From Bacteroidaceae bacterium (GTDB lineage Bacteria > Bacteroidota > Bacteroidia > Bacteroidales > Bacteroidaceae): DNA of 64,000 nt. Position numbers and translations under genes: made by a program. Of the stretch, positions 18,322 to 25,864 are shown in pieces; position 1 is the first letter of the stretch; each line of letters opens with the position of its first letter. The stretch spans positions 39,776-103,775 of the forward strand of contig JAFZWK010000005.1 in assembly GCA_017617335.1 (NCBI GenBank). Reading direction: 5' to 3'. Below the pieces are notes generated by a model. That model saw nothing but the letters and a program-made list of their open reading frames with translations, searched no databases and had not been told where the DNA came from.

Positions 18322-18339
18322 CACAAGCCTTGTGGAAAT
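18322..18339. repeat. 18-bp near-palindrome, left copy
   Basis: CACAAGCCTTGTGGAAAT is the exact reverse complement of 22514-22531. Within it CCACAAG-C-CTTGTGG (18321-18335) is a perfect hairpin. The two copies bracket the genes from 18346 to 22440. Confidence 0.6.
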
Positions 18340-18345
18340 GCGATT

Positions 18346-19719
18346 TTATTCCCAGATTACCAAGTCACGAGGGAGGGTGATCTTCTTTGGCTCGCCTCTA
18401 AATCCCAATATGTAATAATGATGAGCCATTTGATCGTCAAATTGTTCCAAAAAGGCTCCACGAATACGTGCACATTTTTCATTAATGGAGTTCAAACATG
18501 GATTTGTAACATCTTCTATAGTCTTTATCGCTTTCTCGTTCAATCCAAGTGGTTTTATCTTTTGGTAAATATCAGCCAATTCCTTTCTGTAATTAGGAAG
18601 GTGTTTAAAAATAATACCTTCTGGATGTCTGAGAAACAAGAAGAACACAGCCTTGTTTATTGGCTCCATTTTTATTTCCATGTTATTATAGTCTGGAAGC
18701 ATGATGCGCATATCCTTTGTAATAACAAGTCGGCTAAGCTCTTGCTTTTCTGTGAATAGTTTCATCAATATCTTTCGTGAAATACCACGCTGTTCCAATT
18801 TCTCTACTCGCTCACGTATCTCATCTACCAAAATGCCTATTTCCCATTCAAACTGTTCATCAGCAAAGTCTTCAGTTGGTTGTTCATCTTTTGATGGTCT
18901 CTCAATAGAACAGTGGAATCCTCGCGTGTTATGATAAAATGTCTCTTTAGCTATATTTTCAATCTGCTGCATAATGTTTCCTTCGTCAGCTTCTTCTAAA
19001 GGGTAATATGTAGCATGATAGTATTCTGCTCCATGATTATCACAACATCCCATACATGAGATTAGCCCATGTGTTAACTTTGCTGCATCATCAGGGTAAC
19101 ATAATTCATCTAACAACGATGACGTATCTATATTAATTGACTTATCCAATCCGCCTTTGGAACCTGGATTCCAATACATAAGTACATCCTCATTCGTTAA
19201 CCCTTGCATGCAATGAGGCAGATAAATAACTCGGATGTTATGTTTTAAATGAATAACTGGATGGCGTTTAAAGAATTCATTCAATACGCTGTTGTATACG
19301 TTTTCAATATACACCAAATCTCGCCATTCATCTCCATATAACAGCTTACCATATACCTCAAAGTGCCTAATTCCATCAAGAGTCCTTGGCAATTCATCTC
19401 TTCTTAATTCCCCTTTTTCATACGCATCCCTTAATCTATTGTATTCTTCGTCATATAGTTCATTTTCTCTTTTTCGTTCATTAATCTTCCTATAATGGAG
19501 TATGAATCCACCATCTAGCCAAACATCTGTTAGATACACAAATAAATGGAATAACCCATAAAAGAAAAAAAACGGAATCAAAAACAAGCCAATGGCCAAA
19601 TATCCCCATTCCCATTTCTTCTCTTTTATTCTTGTATCTATGCAGAAATACACTCCCAGAAGAAATGTAAAGAGGGTTAAAATGCCATATATTATTGCTA
19701 TGATTTGCCAGAAACTCAT
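18346..19719 (-). CDS. Unrecognised membrane protein with Cys-rich centre
   Basis: I do not recognise this 457-residue protein. It starts with a membrane helix (FWQIIAIIYGILTLFTFLLG), a short basic loop and a second hydrophobic stretch (LAIGLFLIPFFFFYGLFHLF), then a long soluble part. Charged helices (residues 85-125) lead to a mixed domain with CMQGLTNEDVLMYWNPGSKG, a cysteine cluster LISCMGCCDNHGAEYYHATY, and a C-terminal region with LFLRHPEGIIFKHLPNYRKE that reads like a regulatory or transcription-factor fragment. No signal peptidase site is evident. It is 91 bases downstream of the pseudokinase gene on the same strand, so both may share a transcript and a signalling role; that is inference. 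Confidence 0.7.
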   Translation of the reverse strand: MSFWQIIAIIYGILTLFTFLLGVYFCIDTRIKEKKWEWGYLAIGLFLIPFFFFYGLFHLFVYLTDVWLDGGFILHYRKINERKRENELYDEEYNRLRDAYEKGELRRDELPRTLDGIRHFEVYGKLLYGDEWRDLVYIENVYNSVLNEFFKRHPVIHLKHNIRVIYLPHCMQGLTNEDVLMYWNPGSKGGLDKSINIDTSSLLDELCYPDDAAKLTHGLISCMGCCDNHGAEYYHATYYPLEEADEGNIMQQIENIAKETFYHNTRGFHCSIERPSKDEQPTEDFADEQFEWEIGILVDEIRERVEKLEQRGISRKILMKLFTEKQELSRLVITKDMRIMLPDYNNMEIKMEPINKAVFFLFLRHPEGIIFKHLPNYRKELADIYQKIKPLGLNEKAIKTIEDVTNPCLNSINEKCARIRGAFLEQFDDQMAHHYYILGFRGEPKKITLPRDLVIWE

Positions 19720-19810
19720 GTGATTATTTATTTATATCTTCTTGATTTTTGTATTACTCTATAGGAATTACTAAATAATATCGACGAAACAGTACTGGTT
19801 ATGGTGACGA

Positions 19811-22036
19811 TCAATCGTAATATGTATCATCATATGTTTCAATTATCTCATCATATGGTTTTAATTCAAATACCGCATTATTAACAATGTCACAAACTAT
19901 GCCGTTACGACTTTCACAAGCTTCTAGAAAAAAGAGTTCGGCGACACGAGGATCTTTTTTTACACCTATCCCATGTTCATATGCATAAGATAAATTGCAC
20001 ATTGCAATCGCATTTCCAAGACGTGCTGAAAATTTAAAAAATTTAACAGCTTCTGAATAATTGTGATACCATGAATATATTACCCCCAAATTAAATGCAG
20101 AAATATGATCTTCGTATATTAAGTTTTTCTTATAATAAGACAAGGCCATCGCAGTTCTAAACTTGGAATTTACTGATATAAGCGAATGCATTGTCATATA
20201 TGCTAATTTTCTATTGGCAATAACATTGCCCATTAATGATGCTTCTTTGAATTTGTCCGCAGATTCTACAAATTTACACAATTCCATCAAAGATTCTCCC
20301 TCTTCAACCATTAATTGTGATTCTTTTTCATACGGATTGTTCAGAATGACATTTTTCTTTAACTCTTCAGGTAAATATCCCTTATCAAGAACCGCAATAA
20401 AACATGAATATAATTTCCTAAAATCAGAATCTTCCAACAATGTTGATAGCTCATTAGTTAGGGAAGATTTTGCAATATTTGTAAAATCCTTTGACTGAAA
20501 TACCAAAGAAGTGTTATCCTTGTTATTTTTATACAGAGCAGGATTAATGGCTATAGCCTTTAACGACAAAAGGATTGTTACGATTGAGAAATCGTCAGCA
20601 TTTTCCATATTATATTGTACATCTCCCGGGAAAGTATAATTGGGATCACTTTGTTTGATTCTTCCTTTTTGTTCAGGAAAAATCATGTTGTCATAGTCAT
20701 AAATATGTATGGCATCGGTTAAATTGTCTATATAAATATTCCAGGGATTAATATTGCCGTGGGCGAAATCCCACTTCTTTATTTGTCTGAAAACAAGACT
20801 CATTTTATAGGCAAGCATATTCATTCTCACTTTATCTTCTGCATAGGTGCGTACATATGTCAGCATATTAATACCAGATACCCAATCAGAAATAACTATC
20901 GGGATTTTCGATACCCCCATCTCTGTATATATTGCCAACTCATTATCAAGAACTTTTGGAATGGCAATGGTTTCTTCATAATATTTCTCAGAAAAATAAG
21001 ATTCGATGGCCTTGTATTTTGCTGTAAGTGTTTTAATATCCTTAGTAAAGACCTTTAAAGCATATTTTTTGTTTGTTCTCTTATTTATCATCTTAAAGTC
21101 AATCGTTTCGCCAAATCTGTTTACAACAAGTTTCTCGTCTTTTGAGTAAACTGGCATAATATCCTTTAATGAAGAAAAGGCCTCAATGCCTTTTTTAATT
21201 GAAACTATATATTCGTTAAGAGTTGGCTGAATGAGTTCATTTATTTCTGTTTTCCGAGAATTCTTGTCGCATAATATTGGTTCATAGACTTTTATGTTTT
21301 TTTGAATAAGAATGCGTCCATCATAACAAAGAATATGAGATGTGATAATCTCAGTCCTGCATTTGTAAAAATTCTCCTTGTACTTAATGATCGGGTATTG
21401 GTTGCCATTGTTATTAATTGTGATAACGCCGAATCTTTTATCATATTCTGCCACATAACCTTTTGACAATATTTTTTCAAATATTTCCGAAGACATTTTT
21501 GTTTCCAGAGTGCGTGATTTTCTAATTACATCAATTCCGTCTTCGTCGTATATCTTTTGGTATCGAGTAATGTCACTTGAATAAAATGTCATTACTTCGT
21601 AAAGAACACCAGAATCGTCAAAGCATTTCATCTCATATTTAGCACCAGCATCAGCATAAAATACACCTTGATATTTTTCAATCGAATGGCCTTTATAAGT
21701 GTATCTAATCTCAAAACTACCATTTTCTGTATACCCCTTCTTAATTTCACCTCCGTATTTTTTTATGAAAGCTATATCCTCTGGAGTAACATTTGTATCG
21801 TTGTCTATATGCCACAATATAGATCGATCTTTGTCAATAATAATACTTTCTAATAGAGATGATTGGCTGCAAACATCCTCCCAAAAGTTAGGAACATGAT
21901 TAAATATCATATTTAAATATGGTTTTATTTCATCAAATGTATTATTAAAGCGACACAAAAATCGACCATCTTTTAGTTGTAGTTCAGTTTCAGTTATACC
22001 CCAATTGCCCTTTTTTGTATTTATATTGAATTTCAT
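19811..22036 (-). CDS. Large protein with kinase-like domain lacking the catalytic Asp, and C-terminal Sel1 repeats
   Basis: The 741-residue protein has three parts. Residues 1 to about 260 hold beta-rich text. Residues about 310-580 form a protein-kinase-like fold: the beta-3 Lys in KKYALKVFTK (K328), the catalytic-loop equivalent HGNINPWN (426-433), and DYD (447-449) in place of DFG. The HRD aspartate is Asn428 and the following Lys is Asn430, so phosphotransfer is doubtful and it may be a pseudokinase. The C-terminus (about 600-740) holds Sel1-like repeats such as GVIYSWYHNYSEAVKFFKFS and LSYAYEHGIGVKKDPRVAEL. It has its own promoter. A truncated relative lies immediately upstream. The sequence is strikingly A/T-rich compared with the housekeeping operon. 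Confidence 0.78.
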   Translation of the reverse strand: MKFNINTKKGNWGITETELQLKDGRFLCRFNNTFDEIKPYLNMIFNHVPNFWEDVCSQSSLLESIIIDKDRSILWHIDNDTNVTPEDIAFIKKYGGEIKKGYTENGSFEIRYTYKGHSIEKYQGVFYADAGAKYEMKCFDDSGVLYEVMTFYSSDITRYQKIYDEDGIDVIRKSRTLETKMSSEIFEKILSKGYVAEYDKRFGVITINNNGNQYPIIKYKENFYKCRTEIITSHILCYDGRILIQKNIKVYEPILCDKNSRKTEINELIQPTLNEYIVSIKKGIEAFSSLKDIMPVYSKDEKLVVNRFGETIDFKMINKRTNKKYALKVFTKDIKTLTAKYKAIESYFSEKYYEETIAIPKVLDNELAIYTEMGVSKIPIVISDWVSGINMLTYVRTYAEDKVRMNMLAYKMSLVFRQIKKWDFAHGNINPWNIYIDNLTDAIHIYDYDNMIFPEQKGRIKQSDPNYTFPGDVQYNMENADDFSIVTILLSLKAIAINPALYKNNKDNTSLVFQSKDFTNIAKSSLTNELSTLLEDSDFRKLYSCFIAVLDKGYLPEELKKNVILNNPYEKESQLMVEEGESLMELCKFVESADKFKEASLMGNVIANRKLAYMTMHSLISVNSKFRTAMALSYYKKNLIYEDHISAFNLGVIYSWYHNYSEAVKFFKFSARLGNAIAMCNLSYAYEHGIGVKKDPRVAELFFLEACESRNGIVCDIVNNAVFELKPYDEIIETYDDTYYD

Positions 22037-22049
22037 GTTTCTTTTTTAT

Positions 22050-22079
22050 CAAATTTAATTGTATCTACAAAATAATCAA
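22050..22079 (-). promoter_or_regulatory. Bacteroidota promoter of the pseudokinase gene
   Basis: On the minus strand TTG (22077-22079), a 19-base spacer and TAAATTTG (22050-22057) fit the consensus. The -7 box ends 13 bases before the start codon; an AAAAAAGAAAC stretch precedes the ATG. Confidence 0.6.
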
Positions 22080-22221
22080 TTCTACCCACCAATCACATAA
22101 TGACCTGATATGTTATCTTAGTACAGCATGTCCAATTATAAGCACCCTATCATCTATCATACTAAAAAATACAGAAAACAGAGTTTTTCAATCTCGTTCA
22201 TAATTCATGGAAAATTGTTTA

Positions 22222-22440
22222 TTAGCAATTTAGTCTTTTCTGTTCCTTAATGAAGCACTTTAAAGCATATAGTTTTCCATCACGTTCGTCCTTCATCTTA
22301 AAGACCACAGCGAAATTGCCACTTGTCATCACGGGCAAGCCATCATCACCCAATACTGGCCTCAGATAACTCAATTCCTCAAAGTTGTCTTCTGCCGACT
22401 TTATGGCTTCTATATATTCTGATATTAATGGAAACGGCAT
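22222..22440 (-). pseudogene. Truncated kinase-like gene (N-lobe only)
   Basis: The 72-residue product begins MPFPLISEYIEAIKSAEDNF, then has a glycine-loop-like TSGNFAVVFKMKDERDG and the beta-3 strand KLYALKCFIKEQ, and ends abruptly at RLNC. This is the start of a kinase-like domain; the catalytic loop and everything after it are missing. KLYALKCFIKE parallels KKYALKVFTKD of the full-length neighbour. A complete promoter is still present 22 bases upstream, and that promoter decides the start. It is probably a remnant left by deletion between related genes, though a short expressed peptide is possible. Confidence 0.7.
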
Positions 22441-22462
22441 AGGTATAGTAAATTTCTCGCTA

Positions 22463-22494
22463 CAAAGATAGCGATTATTTACATAATGCAGCAA
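22463..22494 (-). promoter_or_regulatory. Bacteroidota promoter of the truncated kinase gene
   Basis: On the minus strand TTG (22492-22494), a 21-base spacer and TATCTTTG (22463-22470) give a near-ideal promoter, placing the transcription start a few bases before the ATG at 22440. Confidence 0.65.
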
Positions 22495-22513
22495 TTATTT
22501 GGAACTATAAATC

Positions 22514-22531
22514 ATTTCCACAAGGCTTGTG
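22514..22531. repeat. 18-bp near-palindrome, right copy
   Basis: ATTTCCACAAGGCTTGTG is the exact reverse complement of 18322-18339. The inner CACAAG-G-CTTGTG is self-complementary. It lies just upstream of the truncated kinase promoter. Confidence 0.6.
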
Positions 22532-22945
22532 AAAAAGATTGCGTGGGCAAATTATAACAATCCAATTCATGTGCTGTGAACATGGGAGTCTTGGTTATTT
22601 GACCAATAATTGGCATCGTGGGCATCTGCCTTCTTCATGACCTGATAGTAGAACAAGGTGAAGGAATCGACAAGCTGGTAAAGCGTATCTGTACTTTTTC
22701 TTTCCTTCAAACAGCCAAGAAAAAAAATGCGCGAAAAAGGTCGCAGAGGGGTTGTTTTTGCTATGTTAGCGACTATTTTCGTGCACATTTATCTAACCCC
22801 AAAATTCTTTTTATAATGTTCTTTCACCCTTCACTACAAAGTATAGAAAGCGAAAAAATGCTCCAAATAGTTTCAAAAAATTGTATTTAGGCTACATACA
22901 TACATGGTTTTCACTCTTCTGACACCTACGCGAATCTGCCAGGAA
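22532..22945. other. Gene-free stretch
   Basis: Short open frames occur on both strands here (plus about 22618-22890 and minus about 22567-22788), but their translations are low in conserved pattern and rich in Phe, Lys and Ser, and neither has a promoter box or start context. I see no supported gene, repeat or RNA in this part. Confidence 0.5.
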
Positions 22946-23021
22946 GAACACGTTGTAACCTCAAAATCAACGTGTTGAGTTGCCCGACTCAACGTGTTGT
23001 CTTTGCGATTTCAACGTGTCG
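22946..23021. repeat. 22-bp-period palindromic repeat, locus A (four units)
   Basis: Ten-base cores lie at exact 22-base steps: GAACACGTTG (22946), CAACGTGTTG (22968), CAACGTGTTG (22990) and CAACGTGTCG (23012). The first core resembles the reverse complement of the others. The linker between cores 3 and 4 is TCTTTGCGATTT, as in the other loci (25.5, 36.95 and 56.7 kb). Confidence 0.85.
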
Positions 23022-23054
23022 CGTTTACAAAAAAAATTTTTTGAAATGGCATAC

Positions 23055-23305
23055 AAGCCTACATGCCTACATAAATTATATTTAAGTCAAAGATTATCAA
23101 TCAAATACATTTTTTCAAGCCTACATAAAGCCTACACAAAGCCTACATAAAGCATACATACATGGATTTACTATTTAGCGATTTACCAATTACGATTTGA
23201 TGTAGGCTGAATGTAGGCTGAATGTAGGCTTTATGTATGCTACTATATGTCGTAACCTATTTATTTACAAACGTTTAAGACGATTTTATGTAGGCATGTA
23301 GGCTT
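23055..23305. repeat. Nested palindrome of 11-bp units
   Basis: The outer arms are perfect 21-base inverted repeats (23055-23075 and 23285-23305). Inside the left arm are four tandem 11-base units of type AAGCCTACATA (23117-23160); inside the right arm are four 11-base units in reverse complement, type AATGTAGGCTT (23199-23242). The centre (about 23161-23198) is A/T-rich. No open frame of note lies within. An origin, transfer or recombination site, or the footprint of a lost element, would all fit. Confidence 0.8.
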
Positions 23306-23348
23306 ATTCTCAATTTTTGAAAAAAAATAATTGAAAAATGATAGAAAA

Positions 23349-23378
23349 ACTTCCACGGCCTTCACAGGTTGTGGAAGT
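23349..23378. repeat. Hairpin
   Basis: ACTTCCAC (23349-23356) and GTGGAAGT (23371-23378) form a perfect 8-base stem with a 14-base loop, 139 bases beyond the 3' end of the minus-strand 546-residue protein gene. It is loosely similar to the 18-bp near-palindromes (TTCCAC/GTGGAA). There is no T-run, so its role is unclear. Confidence 0.45.
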
Positions 23379-23516
23379 GGACTCGACCAGATCTACTGAA
23401 AATCATGAAATAATAAAGATGTTAACCTTCTGACACGAACATGGAAGGATGTTGTGCAGGGTTTTTGTCGAGCTCAAGTTCTTATCGAACCTTTTATAAA
23501 ACACCAGGTTCTGTCT

Positions 23517-25157
23517 CTATTCCTTTGGCAGGTCGCCTATGCGTTCGAGGACAAAGTCGCAGGCGGAGAACCAGTGTCCTTCCATGTGTGAGCCTGTGAA
23601 CTCTGGAATGTTGGATACACCATAGGTGAGTTTCCCGTTCTTTACTTCAATGCCATCGATGACGATGGGGAACCAGCCGCGTCCCTTGCCCCCATTGGTG
23701 CCGCTTGCCAGAATATCCAGTTCCTCGGGTTTTTCCCCTCGTTGCTCTGCCTGTTCCACCTTGCGACGGGCCGACTCCCAAAGCGGACCGCCGATGCCCA
23801 TGCAGCCAGGAATCTCGACCTTTTGCAGTTTCTCATCCTGTCTTTCGCCTGTTCTGGCGAAGATGAACACGCCACTATGTGTTGCCTCTGCTCTTGCAGC
23901 AGCGCTCAGACGATAGATGCCTGGAGTCAGGTGCTCCTCGTAATGCTCGGCATGATAGGGCGCATAGGTGTCATCGACTGCATCGAGATAATACAGGTCT
24001 TCGCTGAGGTAGTGGGCACCGTAATGCACCATTTGGTCGTAGCCGAGGTCGTGTGTGAGGACATGCCAATGGTTGTCGTTCAGGTAGTCTCTCTGCCAAT
24101 TAGGATAATTGTCCAATCCTGGTGTACGGTTCAGTTTGGCGCGAAGTGACTCCAATGCTTGCATGACGGTGGGGCTGGCGGCACGATTCTTCTCGTCCGT
24201 CACCTTCTTGATTCGGATGATTTGTGACTCAAGGGTCATGAATTGCTTTTGCGAAAGTAGGGACGGGTATTCGTCGGCCTCCTTTTTAAGAGTCAGAGCC
24301 AGTGCGGCCAGCTCAGTCGGTGAGGCATTCTGACTGCTCTGTAGGATGTTCATCATCTTGTAATTCAAATAGATATTGCCTTGTGTCACCCCAAACCTCC
24401 TTTTCTCTTCCTCAGGCAACGATTTCTGTGTGTAGGGCGACACCCACCGTGGGTCGATAATCGATGTGTCGGGTGTGAAGTGTTCCACTCCTGCTATCTG
24501 ACTTTTTAGTGCAGCCTCTATGGATGGGAACCCTAATTCCTGTAAGTTTTTGAGCGGGAAATGCTGTGTGGCTGGATTATGCTTCTCTTCCTCTGACGAT
24601 TTCCCTTCACCGTGCCAACTGGTGAAATGCGAAATGGCTGCATGGAGTGTGACGAGATTCTGTGTTACGTTCTCGGCTTCCTCCCACCATTGCAGCACGA
24701 AGGTGGTCGTATAGTCGGTGCCTGTGCGGAAGGACAGCATGCGCGTAATCATGCCGCCCTCCATGAACACGGATACATGGTCGCCACGGCTACCTACAGG
24801 AATGCGCAGTTCTTCCCCTTCACCACAATAGGTCGATGAAGCTTTGGGAACCTGCTTGTCAAGGGCTTTCCATAGTTTCTTCAATGTTTTGTTCTCTGGT
24901 TCGATTCTGTTACCTTTCCACTTTGTTTGATGGGGAATTCGCCATTGCCACTTATGCCACATGATGCCAGTTGTGTCTTTCTCGCAGAGCCACGTCTTGA
25001 AGGCTTCCTTGTTGAAATCACCGATGGCGTACTGGATGGGGTACACCGCTGGGTCGCTGTTCGGGTGGATGGGCGGTTTCTTGTCTTTTGCATGGCAGAG
25101 GGAGGGGCTTGTCAGGCCCAGCCATAAGAGGGCGAAAATGATAGATTGTCGTTTCAT
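23517..25157 (-). CDS. Secreted protein of unknown function in an ECF sigma operon
   Basis: The 546-residue protein has a signal peptide (SIIFALLWLGLTSPSLCHA). I do not recognise the mature part. Features seen: a Trp-rich early region (WLCEKDTTGIMWHKWQW), VGSRGDHVSVFMEGGMITRM, a helical middle (about 250-345), and a His/Tyr/Asp-rich C-terminal domain with HWHVLTHDLGYDQMVHYGAH and YHAEHYEEHLTPGIYRLSAA, ending VSNIPEFTGSHMEGHWFSAC. ATHSGVFIFA plus the PGIYRL text suggests a beta-sandwich. It is the third gene of a unit with an ECF sigma factor and an anti-sigma-like protein, so it may be the main effector of that regulon. Confidence 0.75.
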   Translation of the reverse strand: MKRQSIIFALLWLGLTSPSLCHAKDKKPPIHPNSDPAVYPIQYAIGDFNKEAFKTWLCEKDTTGIMWHKWQWRIPHQTKWKGNRIEPENKTLKKLWKALDKQVPKASSTYCGEGEELRIPVGSRGDHVSVFMEGGMITRMLSFRTGTDYTTTFVLQWWEEAENVTQNLVTLHAAISHFTSWHGEGKSSEEEKHNPATQHFPLKNLQELGFPSIEAALKSQIAGVEHFTPDTSIIDPRWVSPYTQKSLPEEEKRRFGVTQGNIYLNYKMMNILQSSQNASPTELAALALTLKKEADEYPSLLSQKQFMTLESQIIRIKKVTDEKNRAASPTVMQALESLRAKLNRTPGLDNYPNWQRDYLNDNHWHVLTHDLGYDQMVHYGAHYLSEDLYYLDAVDDTYAPYHAEHYEEHLTPGIYRLSAAARAEATHSGVFIFARTGERQDEKLQKVEIPGCMGIGGPLWESARRKVEQAEQRGEKPEELDILASGTNGGKGRGWFPIVIDGIEVKNGKLTYGVSNIPEFTGSHMEGHWFSACDFVLERIGDLPKE

Positions 25158-25198
25158 GTCTCAAAAGTAAATTTTTTTTAATCGTATTTTCGGTTTTG

Positions 25199-25864
25199 TC
25201 AGAAGGTAATGATGAGGATTGTATCAACGCTCGCTTTGCTTTGCATGGCCGTTTCCACCTGTTTCCCCACAAGACGATTCACCACGCGTTGCAGACGTGC
25301 ATCAACCTCCATGAGATGTGCAATACCTTCCATGTAAAGACTGTCTTCGATATTTTCCATTTCTTTCTCTATTTTCGTTAGATAAAAGTTTAGACTGTCA
25401 GCAGTGGTGGCAAGCATCACAGAGTCATTCACTAAAGGTAAAGAATCCATTGCGTTGGGAGCCTCTTTTATGACTGGCATGTGCCTCTTTTTCTTGCCTC
25501 CAGTCGCATGGGAAAAGACAACGTGTTGTGTTTGCGGTTTCAACGTGTTGTGTTTGCGGTTTCGACGTGTTGTGTCTTCCGTTGCCTCTGCTTGCACTTT
25601 TGGCATGTCGTTTGGAGGCATGGGTTGCGGTGTGTTTGTTCGCCATGTGCCAAGTATCACGACTGCTGCCACGACGGCTGCTGCTGTCGCCCATTTCAGG
25701 ATAAGGGGCAGGGTGCGACGCTTTGGCTCACGTCTTTCTGCCAACAAACGGTCGTATTCCTCCTCAGCATGAGTGAGTTCCTCAGCCGTGGGGAGCTCCC
25801 ATTCTTCGTATTCCAGCGGATGTTTCCCTGCCAGATAATCGTCTATTATACGTTTTTTATTCAT
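25199..25864 (-). CDS. Anti-sigma-like single-pass membrane protein carrying an in-frame 22-bp repeat
   Basis: The 221-residue protein overlaps the sigma gene by eight bases. Its N-terminus is a short acidic cytoplasmic segment (IIDDYLAGKHPLEYEEWELP), followed by one membrane helix (LILKWATAAAVVAAVVILG, about residues 54-73) and an outer part with a charged helix (LTKIEKEMENIEDSLYMEGI) and SVDTILIITF at the end. The layout matches Bacteroidota anti-sigma partners, without a recognisable zinc motif. A stretch translated as DTTRRNRKHNTLKPQTQHVV is encoded by the locus B repeat (25515-25576), so the linker after the membrane helix is made from repeat DNA. Confidence 0.75.
   Translation of the reverse strand: MNKKRIIDDYLAGKHPLEYEEWELPTAEELTHAEEEYDRLLAERREPKRRTLPLILKWATAAAVVAAVVILGTWRTNTPQPMPPNDMPKVQAEATEDTTRRNRKHNTLKPQTQHVVFSHATGGKKKRHMPVIKEAPNAMDSLPLVNDSVMLATTADSLNFYLTKIEKEMENIEDSLYMEGIAHLMEVDARLQRVVNRLVGKQVETAMQSKASVDTILIITF
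25515..25576. repeat. 22-bp-period palindromic repeat, locus B (three units), inside coding sequence
   Basis: Cores CAACGTGTTG (25519), CAACGTGTTG (25541) and CGACGTGTTG (25563) lie at exact 22-base steps with the linker TGTTTGCGGTTT. Three units make 66 bases, 22 codons, so the reading frame of the minus-strand anti-sigma gene is kept. Confidence 0.85.

Noticed and set aside
18322-22531. The bracketed kinase block as an insertion sequence with terminal inverted repeats
   Set aside because: No transposase is encoded inside and no target-site duplication is visible; kept only as a finding about the repeats.
22618-22890. Possible 90-residue gene in the repeat-rich gap
   Set aside because: No promoter box, no family pattern and low-complexity composition; an overlapping frame on the other strand is equally open.
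22946-23021. The 22-bp repeats as a CRISPR array
   Set aside because: The cores are about 10 bases with about 12-base linkers that are themselves conserved, there are only three or four units, and no cas gene is present.
25162-25169. TACTTTTG box just before the 546-residue protein gene
   Set aside because: It would put the transcription start at the start codon (leaderless), and no -33 element is present; expression from the sigma operon is simpler.
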